Source: an uncultured bacterium (lineage in GTDB: Bacteria > Actinomycetota > Coriobacteriia > Coriobacteriales > Atopobiaceae). Taken from it: a stretch of DNA of 17,838 bases. The DNA is taken from positions 1 to 17,838 of the forward strand of contig CAJMPT010000037.1 in assembly GCA_905215465.1 (NCBI GenBank), in the 5' to 3' direction. The notes beneath the pieces were generated by a model. That model was not told where the DNA came from. It did not search any database and saw only the letters and a program-made list of their open reading frames with translations. Positions 5,812 through 13,620 of this stretch are shown here, piece after piece. The number at the start of each line of letters is the position of its first letter. Position 1 is the stretch's first letter. A program made the translations under genes and the position numbers.

Positions 5812-8577
5812 CTACGCGAGCTTCTGGGCCCCGCCGTTGGACTTGATCTTGGCCTGGGCGGCCGCAAGGCGAGCGATGGGCACGCGGTACGGCGAGCAGG
5901 ACACGTAGTCGAGGCCGAGGTCATAGTACATCTGGATGGAGTCGGGGTCTCCGCCCGTCTCGCCGCAGACGCCGCAGACAATCTTCTCGTTGGCCTGGTG
6001 GCCACCCTCGACGCCGAGCTTGACGAGCTTGGCGATGCCGGGGTCGAGCGTCTCGAACGGGTTGGCCTTGAGGATCTTCTTGTTGAGGTACAGCGGGATG
6101 AAGGCGCTCTCGACGTCGTCGCGGGAGTAGCCAAAGCCCATCTGCGTGAGGTCGTTGGTGCCGAAGGAGAAGAAATCGGCGTACTTGCCGATCTCGTCAG
6201 CGGTAACGGCGGCGCGCGGAATCTCGATCATGCAGCCCACGGGGATGTGAAGCTCGACGCCGGTCTGCTCGGAGACGCCGGCGATGACGCCCTCGATCTG
6301 CTCGCGGACAACCTTGAGCTCCTCGACGGTGCCGATGAGCGGGACCATGATCTCGGGCCTGGGGTCAAAGCCACGCTTCTTGAGGTGGGCGGTAGCGGAC
6401 GCGATGGCGCGAACCTGCATCTCGGTGAGCTCGGGGTAGACAATGCCCAGGCGGCAGCCGCGCAGGCCGAGCATGGGGTTGGCCTCCTGGAAGGAGTCCA
6501 GGCGAGCGAGAAGGTCACGACGGGCCTTGAGCTGGATGTCACTCTCGCCGCGATCCTCGGCGTGGGCAAGCTCGACGGCGTACTCGCGCGGGTTGTCGAG
6601 GAACTCGTGCAGGGGCGGGTCGAGCAGACGAACGATGACGGTCTTGCCGTCCATGGCCTTGAACATGCCGAGGAAGTCATCGGTCTGGACCTTCAGAAGC
6701 TGGCCGAGGGCCTGTTGCTTGGCGCCGGTGCGGTCGGCCAGGATGAAGGACTGGATGATCTCCTTGCGGTCGCCCAGGAACATGTGCTCGGTGCGGTCGA
6801 GGCCAATTCCCTCGGCGCCGAAGTCACGGGACAGCTGGGCGTCCTCGGGGTTGTCGGCGTTGGCACGGACGCCGAAGATGCGGCCGCGGGAGGCGTCGCG
6901 ACGGATGTCGTCGGCCCACTCGAGGATGGTCTCGAGGTCGCCGGTGAGCTCCGGGCGCACCAGGGGCACGGCGCCCAGGATGACGTCACCGGTGGTGCCG
7001 TTGATGGAGATGATGTCACCCTCGTGGAGCACGACGTCGGTGCCGGAGACGGCGACCTCCTTGGCCTTGGCGTCGATCTTCAGGGCCTCGGCGCCGCAGA
7101 CGCAGGGGGCGCCCATGCCGCGGGCAATGACGGCAGCGTGGCTCGTCTTGCCACCGTGGCTGGTCAGGATGCCCTCGGCGGCAACCATGCCCTTGAGGTC
7201 GTCAGGGGTGGTCTCCCAACGGACGAGGATGCAGGGCTGGTCCTTGTTGGCGCAGTGGACGGCCTCCTCGGCGGAGAAGACGACCTTGCCCACGGCGGCG
7301 CCAGGAGAGGCGTTCATGCCCTTGGTGAGGACCTTGAAGTCGGCCTTGGGGTCGAACTGCGGGTGCAGAAGCTGATCGAGCTGCTCGGGGGCCACGCGCA
7401 TGACGGCCTCCTCGCGGGAGATGGCGCCCTCGGCCTCGAACTGCATGGCGATGGCAAGGGCGGCCATAGCGGTGCGCTTTCCCACGCGGGTCTGAAGCAT
7501 CCAGAGCTTGCCCTGCTCGATGGTGAACTCGATGTCCATCATGTCGTGGTAGTGCTCCTCGAGCTTGACGAAGATCTCGTCGAGCTGCTTTCCGGCCTCC
7601 TCGAGGCCCGGGACCGTCTTGAGGTCGGCGATGGGCTCGGTGTTGCGGATGCCGGCCACGACATCCTCGCCCTGGGCGTTGACCAGGAAGTCACCGTAGA
7701 ACTCCTTGGTGCCGTCGGCGGGGTTGCGGGTGAAGGCGACGCCGGTCGCGGAGGTCTCGCCCTTGTTGCCAAAGACCATGACCTGGACGTTGACGGCGGT
7801 GCCGAGGTCGTCGGAGATCTTGTTCTGCTTGCGGTAGATGATGGCGCGCTCGTTCATCCAGCTGCCGAAGACGGCCTCGATGGCAAGGCGCAGCTGCAGC
7901 TTGGGGTCCTGCGGGAAGGCGGCGCAGCCATCGACGGTGACCTCGGGGTGAGCCTGGGAGTCGACGTTGACGGCGAAAATCTGCTTGAAGGTCTGGGTGA
8001 GGTCCTTAAGGTCCTCGGCGGTGAGCTCGGTGTCGAGCTTGACGCCCTTCTCGGCCTTTTTCTCGTTGATGGCGTCCTCGAAGAGGTCACCTTCGACGCC
8101 CATGACGACGTTGGAGAACATCTGGACGAAGCGGCGGTAGGAGTCCCAGGCAAAGCGCTCGTTGCCGGTCTGCTCGATGAGGCCGTTGACGGAGACGTCG
8201 TTGAGGCCGAGGTTGAGGACGGTGTCCATCATACCGGGCATGGAGAACGGGGCACCGGAGCGGACGGAGACCAGCAGCGGGTCCTTGGGGTCGCCGAGCT
8301 TCTTGCCCATGCGCTCCTCGAGGTTCTCGCGGGCGGCGTCGATCTCGTCCAGGACGCCGTCGGCCCAGGTGTTGCCGGCGTTTGCGTAGGCAACGCAGGT
8401 CTGGCAGGTGATGGAGAATCCCGGAGGAACGGGAAGGCCGATCTTGGCCATCTCGGCAAGGTTGGCGCCCTTGCCGCCGACGATCCACTTTGCCTGGTCG
8501 ACGGTCTCGCCGGCAGGCTCGGTGGCGTTGACGCCGTCAATGCCGGCGCCAAAGCGGTACACGTGCTTTTCAGCCAT
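5812..8577 (-). CDS. ppdK: Pyruvate, phosphate dikinase
   Basis: Predicted 921-residue PPDK, which interconverts pyruvate, ATP and phosphate with PEP, AMP and pyrophosphate in the cytoplasm. The nucleotide-binding part shows WIVGGKGANLAEM (~31-43), RSGAPFSMPGMMDTVLNLGL (~106-125) and GVAFTRNPADG (~279-289). The central swivel domain carries LTSHGGKTSHAAVIARGMG with the phosphorylated His480 and the preceding Thr478, the residue targeted by PPDK regulatory proteins. The C-terminal PEP/pyruvate barrel has FGTNDLTQ (~805-812) and CGVCGETGGDP with the catalytic Cys871; the usual GEHGG is GETGG here. The ATG at 8577 has AGGGG upstream and gives the usual VYRFG start; length is slightly above the common ~880. 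A truncated PPDK-regulator-like gene lies just upstream, across a terminator. Confidence 0.97.
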   Translation of the reverse strand: MAEKHVYRFGAGIDGVNATEPAGETVDQAKWIVGGKGANLAEMAKIGLPVPPGFSITCQTCVAYANAGNTWADGVLDEIDAARENLEERMGKKLGDPKDPLLVSVRSGAPFSMPGMMDTVLNLGLNDVSVNGLIEQTGNERFAWDSYRRFVQMFSNVVMGVEGDLFEDAINEKKAEKGVKLDTELTAEDLKDLTQTFKQIFAVNVDSQAHPEVTVDGCAAFPQDPKLQLRLAIEAVFGSWMNERAIIYRKQNKISDDLGTAVNVQVMVFGNKGETSATGVAFTRNPADGTKEFYGDFLVNAQGEDVVAGIRNTEPIADLKTVPGLEEAGKQLDEIFVKLEEHYHDMMDIEFTIEQGKLWMLQTRVGKRTAMAALAIAMQFEAEGAISREEAVMRVAPEQLDQLLHPQFDPKADFKVLTKGMNASPGAAVGKVVFSAEEAVHCANKDQPCILVRWETTPDDLKGMVAAEGILTSHGGKTSHAAVIARGMGAPCVCGAEALKIDAKAKEVAVSGTDVVLHEGDIISINGTTGDVILGAVPLVRPELTGDLETILEWADDIRRDASRGRIFGVRANADNPEDAQLSRDFGAEGIGLDRTEHMFLGDRKEIIQSFILADRTGAKQQALGQLLKVQTDDFLGMFKAMDGKTVIVRLLDPPLHEFLDNPREYAVELAHAEDRGESDIQLKARRDLLARLDSFQEANPMLGLRGCRLGIVYPELTEMQVRAIASATAHLKKRGFDPRPEIMVPLIGTVEELKVVREQIEGVIAGVSEQTGVELHIPVGCMIEIPRAAVTADEIGKYADFFSFGTNDLTQMGFGYSRDDVESAFIPLYLNKKILKANPFETLDPGIAKLVKLGVEGGHQANEKIVCGVCGETGGDPDSIQMYYDLGLDYVSCSPYRVPIARLAAAQAKIKSNGGAQKLA

Positions 8578-8606
8578 TTTGTCCCCTAAGCTACTTTGAA
8601 ACCCGA

Positions 8607-8621
8607 CACGCAGTCTGCGTG
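8607..8621. promoter_or_regulatory. 15-bp palindrome in the ppdK leader
   Basis: CACGCAG-T-CTGCGTG is a perfect inverted repeat with 7-base arms and a one-base centre, about 30 bases before the ppdK ATG. The tiny centre favours a DNA-binding site for a dimeric repressor over an RNA hairpin. The regulator is unknown. Confidence 0.5.
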
Positions 8622-8669
8622 CACTCACAACACGGGGCCGAAGGGCGCCTGCCCTTGCGGCACTTCGTC

Positions 8670-8678
8670 ATGGTAACA
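8670..8678 (-). promoter_or_regulatory. Possible extended -10 promoter of ppdK
   Basis: On the minus strand TGTTACCAT matches the extended -10 form TGnTAnnnT, about 90 bases before the ppdK ATG. No good -35 box is present. The palindrome at 8681-8696 would occupy the spacer region, which supports a regulated promoter here. This is a weak call from a short motif. Confidence 0.35.
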
Positions 8679-8680
8679 AC

Positions 8681-8696
8681 GCTCATTCAAATGAGC
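8681..8696. promoter_or_regulatory. 16-bp palindrome upstream of ppdK, candidate operator
   Basis: GCTCATT-CA-AATGAGC is a perfect inverted repeat with 7-base arms in the ppdK upstream region. It lies immediately upstream of the possible -10 element, so a protein bound here would block RNA polymerase. The binding protein cannot be named from sequence. Confidence 0.5.
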
Positions 8697-8745
8697 CCCA
8701 GCTATCGGACGTATGGCGCATGTCGCTAGGTGAACGGGGTTTGGA

Positions 8746-8781
8746 ACAAAAAATCCGGCCCCCACGGATGCGGGGGCCGGA
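8746..8781 (-). terminator. Intrinsic terminator after the PPDK-regulator-like gene
   Basis: On the minus strand a perfect 10-bp stem TCCGGCCCCC/GGGGGCCGGA (8772-8781 with 8754-8763) with an 8-base loop is followed by TTTTTTGTT. It lies about 30 bases after the stop of the regulator-like gene and is probably the end of the long rpsP-to-glyS operon. It insulates ppdK from that operon. Confidence 0.92.
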
Positions 8782-8811
8782 CTGGTAGTAACATGAAATT
8801 GATTTGGCCGA

Positions 8812-9213
8812 TTACTTGGCCTCGGCGTCAGGCTTGAACGTGGCGCCAATTGCGTGGCTGGGCTCCTCGCCGGTGAGCGTGGAGAGAATGGTCACGGCAG
8901 GGCCCAGCAGGTCGATGGAGGGGATTCCGCGACCGTCAAGCTCGCGCCTGATCTCCCTGCGAAGAATGCCGTTTGCAAACGTGTGGAACACGGCCGTGGG
9001 CCTGGCCTCGTCGTAGTTCTCGTCAAAGAAGGCGCGGACCTCGTCGACGGACTTCACGTTGGGCACGCGGATGATCTCGACCGAGCCGTCGCCAAACTGC
9101 GCGGCCGCGGCCATGACGACGGCGTTGGCCGTCTCGCCGCGAGAGTCTGACAGGACGTAGATAAGAGGGATGACCCCACCAAAGATGTCGTCATCCAAGT
9201 CAAGCTTAGTCAT
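8812..9213 (-). CDS. N-terminal half of a PPDK regulatory protein (DUF299 family), no P-loop domain
   Basis: Predicted 133-residue protein matching the first half of the DUF299 / PEP synthetase-PPDK regulatory family, whose full members (~270-300 residues) are serine/threonine kinase-pyrophosphorylases that inactivate and reactivate PPDK or PEP synthase. Visible are IYVLSDSRGETANAVV (residues 18-33), the central FHTFANGILRREIRRELDGRGIPSIDLLGP (~76-105) and TGEEPSH (~114-120). The family's downstream half with its P-loop (GVSRTSKTP-type) is absent here and in the following 234 bases, in every frame examined. The gene ends cleanly and is followed by a terminator, so it looks like a settled short form rather than a fresh frameshift. 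The start has AGGGGGA seven bases upstream. Kinase activity is unlikely; a binding or decoy role at PPDK is inference. Confidence 0.8.
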   Translation of the reverse strand: MTKLDLDDDIFGGVIPLIYVLSDSRGETANAVVMAAAAQFGDGSVEIIRVPNVKSVDEVRAFFDENYDEARPTAVFHTFANGILRREIRRELDGRGIPSIDLLGPAVTILSTLTGEEPSHAIGATFKPDAEAK

Positions 9214-9236
9214 GGCGTTCCCCCTGTTTGATCGAT

Positions 9237-9267
9237 GCTGAAGGCCACGCCTGCCGTGGCCTTCAGC
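9237..9267 (-). terminator. Perfect 13-bp hairpin without U-tract after glyS
   Basis: GCTGAAGGCCACG and its exact complement (9237-9249 and 9255-9267) flank a 5-base loop, starting 19 bases after the glyS stop. The sequence after it on the minus strand is ATCGATC, not a U-tract, and the next gene's ribosome binding site follows directly. It could attenuate, process or stabilise the mRNA between glyS and the regulator-like gene. Confidence 0.5.
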
Positions 9268-9285
9268 TAACCATAGCGCACGTAC

Positions 9286-11382
9286 CTACTTCTTGCGAGA
9301 GAGAGCCCCGATGTTCGCCACGTCGGCAAAGACGGAGGCGAAGCGGTTCAGAAGCCTGAGGCGGTTCTCCCTTAGCGTAGTGTCCTCGTCCATGACAAGG
9401 ACATCCTCGAAGAATCGGTCGATGGGCTCCCTCAACTCCGCGAGTGCAGCACAGGCGCCCGCAAAGTCGGACGCCTCCACACAAGCCACAACCTTCTTCT
9501 CGCCCTGCTCGCAGGCGGACAGCAGGGCGCGCTCGGCCTCGCCGAGAAGGGCGGGGTCGACCTCGCAGCCCAGCGAGGCGTCTGCCAGGTTGTGGGCACG
9601 GGCGTAGGCGGTTGCCAGGTCGTCAAAGAGCTCGGGCTGCTCGGAGCGGGCGGCGTCGAGGGCCTCGGCGCGGGCCAAAAACTCAGCAGGATCGATGACG
9701 CCCACGGAGGAGACGGCCTCGATGGCGTCGGGGGCCACGCCCTCGTCCTTGGCGATGGCGGCAAGGCGGCCCAGGAAGAACTTCTCGACGTCGGCCTGGA
9801 CGGCTGCGGCGTCAAACTCAAGCCCCTGCTCGGCGTAAGACGAGAGGGCCAGGGAGATGAGCTCCTTCAGGTGGACGCCGGGCAGCGTGCGCAACATGGC
9901 GATGATGCCGATGGCCGCGCGGCGGACGGCGTAGGGGTCGGAACTGCCGGTGGGCGGCTCGTCGATGGCAAAGATGCCGCAGGCGGTGTCGAGCTTGTCG
10001 GCAATGGCCACGCACTTGCCGCAGGTGCCGCTGGGCAGCTCGTCGCCGGCAAAGCGCGGGCGGTAGTGCTCGCGGATGGCGGCGCAGACGTCGGCGTGCT
10101 CGCCGGCGGCCTCGGCATAGTAGCCGCCCATGACGCCCTGCTGGCTCGTGAACTCGACGACAGCCTGTGAGACCAGGTCTGCCTTGGCGAAGTGGGCGGC
10201 GCGGGCGGCGTCGGCGATGCCGGTCTCGTCCTGCCCTGCCGCGCGGGCCACCGCCTCGGCCAGACGCTCCATGCGGCCGACCTTCTGCAGCGTGGTGCCG
10301 AGCTTCTCCTGGAAGGTCACGATGCCCAGACGCTCGACGAACTCCTCCATCGGGCGCTTGAGGTCCTCCTCAAAGAAGAACTTGGCGTCATCGAGGCGCG
10401 GGCGGACGACGCGCTCGTTGCCAGAGACCACGGTGGCGGACACCTTGGGGTCGGCGTTGGAGACGATGACGAACTCGCGGGTCAGCTTGCCCTCGGCGTC
10501 AAAGATCGGGAAGTAGCGCTGGTTGGAGAGCATGGACTCGCAGATGATCTCCTGCGGGACCTTGAGGAACTCCTCGTCGAAGGTGCCCACCAGGACGGTC
10601 GGCCACTCGCACAGGTTGACGACCTCGTCGAAGGTACGCTTGGGGGTGTCCACGCGGCAGCCCGGGCGATCGGCCTCGACCTGGGCGATGCCCTCGCGGA
10701 TGACGGACTCGCGGCGCTGGGCACCCAGGACGAAGGCGGCCTCAAGGACGCCCTCGTAGGAGGCGGGGTCGGACACGACGTGCTCGCCGGGGGCCAGGAC
10801 GCGGTGGCCGCGGGTGACGTTGCCGCTGGTGACGTCGGCGTAGGTCACAGGCACGACCTCGGAGCCGAGAAGGGCACAGATCCAGCGGATCGGTCGCACG
10901 AAGGTCTCGTGCTCGGAGCCCCAGCGTTGGGAGCGGTAGTTGGGCCACTCGATGTCGGCGATGACGTCATGGGAGAGCTCGGAGAGGATGGGCATGGCGG
11001 GCTTGGAGGGCACGCTCTTCTGCGCGAAGACGTAGTCGTTGCCGTCCTCGGCGGTGCGCACCTGCAGCTCAGAGGCCTCGATGCCGCACTTGCGGGCGAA
11101 GCCGGCGGCCGCCTTGGTGGGGTTGCCGTCAGCGTCGAAGGCAATCTGGGCCTTGGGGCCGCGCATGACCTCGTCGATGGCCTCGGTGGCGACGGCAACG
11201 TCGGAGACGATGGCGGCCAGGCGCCTCGGAGAGGAGACCACGCGCACGGCGCCGTGGGAGAGCCCCGCGGCGTCGAGCCTCTTCTGGACCAGCTTGGGCA
11301 GCTGCTTTGAGGCGTTCATGAGCGGCGCGGAGGGCATCTCCTCGCAGCCGATCTCGAGCAGGAAGTCAAGGGTGTCCGCCAT
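9286..11382 (-). CDS. glyS: Glycine--tRNA ligase beta subunit
   Basis: Predicted 698-residue beta chain of the alpha2beta2 glycyl-tRNA synthetase; it binds tRNA(Gly) and is needed for charging with glycine. The family start DFLLEIGCEEMPSAPL is present, followed by VVSSPRRLA, FFEEDLKRPMEEFVERLG and FQEKLGTTLQKVGRM. The HD-like central part AAHFAKADLVSQAVVEFTSQQGVMGGYYA, the SGTCGKCVAIADKLDTACGIFAI segment and a C-terminal anticodon-binding-like region (~585-698) with REPIDRFFEDVLVMDED complete it. Length is normal for the family. The start ATG directly follows the glyQ stop (TAGATG), with GGAGGTG inside the glyQ end, so the two subunits are translationally coupled in equal amounts. Confidence 0.97.
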   Translation of the reverse strand: MADTLDFLLEIGCEEMPSAPLMNASKQLPKLVQKRLDAAGLSHGAVRVVSSPRRLAAIVSDVAVATEAIDEVMRGPKAQIAFDADGNPTKAAAGFARKCGIEASELQVRTAEDGNDYVFAQKSVPSKPAMPILSELSHDVIADIEWPNYRSQRWGSEHETFVRPIRWICALLGSEVVPVTYADVTSGNVTRGHRVLAPGEHVVSDPASYEGVLEAAFVLGAQRRESVIREGIAQVEADRPGCRVDTPKRTFDEVVNLCEWPTVLVGTFDEEFLKVPQEIICESMLSNQRYFPIFDAEGKLTREFVIVSNADPKVSATVVSGNERVVRPRLDDAKFFFEEDLKRPMEEFVERLGIVTFQEKLGTTLQKVGRMERLAEAVARAAGQDETGIADAARAAHFAKADLVSQAVVEFTSQQGVMGGYYAEAAGEHADVCAAIREHYRPRFAGDELPSGTCGKCVAIADKLDTACGIFAIDEPPTGSSDPYAVRRAAIGIIAMLRTLPGVHLKELISLALSSYAEQGLEFDAAAVQADVEKFFLGRLAAIAKDEGVAPDAIEAVSSVGVIDPAEFLARAEALDAARSEQPELFDDLATAYARAHNLADASLGCEVDPALLGEAERALLSACEQGEKKVVACVEASDFAGACAALAELREPIDRFFEDVLVMDEDTTLRENRLRLLNRFASVFADVANIGALSRKK

Positions 11383-12294
11383 CTAGGCCACCTCCCCCTT
11401 CTTGGTAGAGTCATCCGACTTGCCGGCCACCTCGGCGAGATAGCACTCGCAGCAGGCCTTGGCCACGCTGCGGACGCGCAGGATGTAGTTGGCGCGCTCG
11501 GTGGCCGAGATGGCGCCGCGGGCGTCGAGGATGTTGAACGCGTGGCTGCACTTCATGACGCAGTCGTAGGCAGGCAGCGGCAGCCTGCGCTCCAGGCAGG
11601 AGTGGCACTCGCGCTCGTAGTCGTCGAACTTCTGCCGCATCATCTCGACGTTGGCGACCTCGAAGTTGTAGGCGGAGAACTCCACCTCGTTTTCGTGGAA
11701 GACGTCGCCGTAGGTCATGGGCGTGCCGTCGGGCAGGTAGGACCAGATCAGGTCGTAGACGGAGTCGACGCCCTGCGCGTACATGGCGATGCGCTCGAGG
11801 CCGTAGGTGATCTCGACCGGGACCGGGTCAACCTCGATGCCGCCGACCTGCTGGAAGTAGGTGTACTGGGTGACCTCCATGCCGTCCATCCAGACCTCCC
11901 AGCCAAGGCCCCAGGCGCCCAGCGTCGGGCTCTCCCAGTCGTCCTCGACGAAGCGGACGTCGTGATCGGCGGGGTCCAGGCCGATGGCCTTGAGGGAGCC
12001 GAGGTAGAGGTCCTGGGAGTCCGTCGGGCAAGGCTTCAGGATGACCTGGAACTGGTAGTAGTGCTGCATGCGGTTGGGGTTCTCGCCGTAGCGGCCGTCG
12101 GCGGGGCGGCGGCAGGGCTGCGGGTAGCAGGTACGCCAGGCCGCGGGGCCGAGGCTCCTCAGGGTGGTGGCGGTGTGGAAGGTGCCGGCACCGACCTCGG
12201 AGTCATACGGCTGCATGACGGTGCAGCCCTTGTCGGCCCAGTAGTGCTCCAGGGCCAAGATCATGTCCTGGAAGGTAAGCGCGTTTTCGTTCAT
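11383..12294 (-). CDS. glyQ: Glycine--tRNA ligase alpha subunit
   Basis: Predicted 303-residue alpha chain of the two-subunit glycyl-tRNA synthetase, a class II aminoacyl-tRNA synthetase that activates glycine. Almost the whole chain matches the family: LTFQDMILALEHYWADKGC, QPYDSEVGAGTFHTATTLR (~29-47), YVQPCRRP-like YPQPCRRPADGRYGENPNR, QHYYQFQVILKP, LGWEVWMDGMEVTQYTYFQQ and ITYGLERIAMY, the last being the class II motif 3 region. The last ~15 residues are a variable tail. The ATG at 12294 has AGAAGGG nine bases upstream. It lies 44 bases after lepB in the same direction, with no room for a T-box leader, so it is probably transcribed as part of the rpsP operon. Confidence 0.97.
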   Translation of the reverse strand: MNENALTFQDMILALEHYWADKGCTVMQPYDSEVGAGTFHTATTLRSLGPAAWRTCYPQPCRRPADGRYGENPNRMQHYYQFQVILKPCPTDSQDLYLGSLKAIGLDPADHDVRFVEDDWESPTLGAWGLGWEVWMDGMEVTQYTYFQQVGGIEVDPVPVEITYGLERIAMYAQGVDSVYDLIWSYLPDGTPMTYGDVFHENEVEFSAYNFEVANVEMMRQKFDDYERECHSCLERRLPLPAYDCVMKCSHAFNILDARGAISATERANYILRVRSVAKACCECYLAEVAGKSDDSTKKGEVA

Positions 12295-12338
12295 GGCAGC
12301 CCTTCTCTTGCGATGCTGTTGCGGCCGGGGCCGTGGAA

Positions 12339-12887
12339 TCAGAGCGTCCCCACGTCCTGGAACGGCCAGTAGATGAACAATGCCCTCGATGTTACCGCTT
12401 TGACGCTCACGGGACCGAAGTAGCGAGAGTCTGCGGAGTTGGTGCGGTTGTCGCCCATGACGAAGACGCAGCCGGCCGGAACCACGTACGGGTACTGGAT
12501 GCCCGCAGACCCCTCCATGTCCGAGAGCGAGTAGGTGGGCTTGCCCTCGGTGTAGGAGGCGCTCTCGGGCACTCCGTCCACGTAGAGGACGCCGTCCTTA
12601 AGGTCGACCTCCTGGCCCTCGGTGGCCACGACGCGCTTGATGAGCGTGGTGGCGGGGTCTCGCGGGCTCTCGAAGGTGACGATGTCTCCCCGCTTGGGCT
12701 CCTCGAAGTTGAGCGTGACCTTCTCGCCGACGAGCATGTCGCCGATCTGGATGGTATCAAGCATGGAGCCCGAAGGCACCTGGTAGACGCCCACCACGAA
12801 GGTCCTCAGCAGAAAGGCGATGAGCACCGCGAGGATGACGGTCCCCAGGTAGCCGAGGACGGACGAGCCAGTGCGCCTAGAGGACAT
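12339..12887 (-). CDS. lepB: Signal peptidase I
   Basis: Predicted 182-residue type I signal peptidase, the membrane serine protease that removes signal peptides from secreted proteins on the outer face of the membrane. One N-terminal membrane segment spans about residues 9-34. The catalytic Ser41 is in VPSGSM, the general base Lys84 is in LIKRVVATEG, and the C-terminal GDNRTNSADSRYFGPV box is present (residues ~146-161). The compact size is typical of Gram-positive SipS-like enzymes. The start ATG at 12887 lies inside the end of trmD with an 11-base overlap and a GGAGGGGGAGG stretch upstream, so it is translationally coupled to trmD. A longer open frame further upstream lies entirely in trmD and is not used. 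Confidence 0.93.
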   Translation of the reverse strand: MSSRRTGSSVLGYLGTVILAVLIAFLLRTFVVGVYQVPSGSMLDTIQIGDMLVGEKVTLNFEEPKRGDIVTFESPRDPATTLIKRVVATEGQEVDLKDGVLYVDGVPESASYTEGKPTYSLSDMEGSAGIQYPYVVPAGCVFVMGDNRTNSADSRYFGPVSVKAVTSRALFIYWPFQDVGTL

Positions 12888-13620
12888 GGTCCCCCTCCCC
12901 CTCCATGACCGCCCGTGCGAGTGCGAGCTCGTCGGGCGTGAGGTCGGCCCCCTCGATGAGGTCCGGCCTCCAGCGCGCGGTGCGCTCGACGGCGCTCCTG
13001 CGACGCCAGGCGTCCACCTTGGCATGGTCCCCGCCCAGAAGCACCTCGGGGACGTCCATGCCGCGGTAGCTGGCCGGACGCGTATACTGCGCGTACTCGA
13101 GCAGGCCGTCGGAAAATGACTCGTCCTTGGCGCTCATGGCATCTCCGAGCGCGCCCGGCAGCAGGCGGACCACGGAGTCGATGACCACCATGGCGGCGAG
13201 CTCTCCTCCAGTGAGCACGTAGTCTCCCAGCGAGAAGACGTCGTCGGCGAGCTCGTAGGCGCGCTCGTCCATGCCCTCGTAGCGCCCGCAGACCAGAAGC
13301 ACGCGCTCCTCGTGCGAGAGTGCCTCGGCGCAGGACTGGTCGTAGCGCCTCCCGCATGGCGAGAAGAACACGACGTGCGGGCGCGGCCCCTCGGCGGAGA
13401 GGGCCTCGACGGCCTCGAAGATGGGGGCGGGCTTCATGAGCATGCCCTGACCGCCGCCGAAGGGCGCGTCGTCGACCGTGCGGTGGCGGTCATGGGTCCA
13501 GTCGCGCAGGTCATAGGCCTCAAAGTCAAGGATGCCCGCCTTCTGGGCGCGCCCCATGATCGAGGCATCCAGGTAGGGGGCAAAGACCTCGGGGAAGACC
13601 GAGAGCGTCTCAAACCTCAC
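12877..13620 (-). CDS. trmD: tRNA (guanine37-N1)-methyltransferase
   Basis: Predicted 247-residue TrmD, a SPOUT-class enzyme that methylates G37 next to the anticodon using S-adenosylmethionine and prevents +1 frameshifting. Family hallmarks are MRFETLSVFPEVFAPYLDASIMGRAQ, DAPFGGGQGMLMKPAPIF, the trefoil-knot segments VLLVCGRYEGMDER and SLGDYVLTGGELAAMVVIDSVVRL, and the flexible linker SFSDGLLEYAQYTRPASYRGMDVPEVLLGGDH with its catalytic Asp. The start is a GTG that overlaps the rimM stop (GTGA), preceded eight bases upstream by a perfect AAGGAGGT at 13629-13636. This strong site may compensate for the GTG start. It is the central gene of the rpsP-KH-rimM-trmD-lepB cluster. Confidence 0.97.
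   Translation of the reverse strand: MRFETLSVFPEVFAPYLDASIMGRAQKAGILDFEAYDLRDWTHDRHRTVDDAPFGGGQGMLMKPAPIFEAVEALSAEGPRPHVVFFSPCGRRYDQSCAEALSHEERVLLVCGRYEGMDERAYELADDVFSLGDYVLTGGELAAMVVIDSVVRLLPGALGDAMSAKDESFSDGLLEYAQYTRPASYRGMDVPEVLLGGDHAKVDAWRRRSAVERTARWRPDLIEGADLTPDELALARAVMEGEGDHVL

Noticed and set aside
5761..8589. 942-codon open frame on the plus strand opposite ppdK
   Set aside because: It is the antisense shadow of ppdK. Its protein is low-complexity (Val, Leu, Gly, Asp, Glu), lacks motifs and has no ribosome binding site; long antisense frames are expected at this GC content.
9214..9285. Independent promoter for the PPDK-regulator-like gene
   Set aside because: A TATGGT is present after the glyS stop, but there is no -35 box and the 13-bp hairpin follows it; cotranscription with glyS is simpler.
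9592..11310. Long plus-strand frames opposite glyS (9592-10170 and 10192-11310)
   Set aside because: They are complementary shadows of a strongly conserved synthetase gene, with biased composition and no start signals.
12295..12338. T-box riboswitch before glyQ
   Set aside because: glyQS often has a T-box in Firmicutes, but only 44 bases separate lepB and glyQ, with no specifier stem or T-box sequence.
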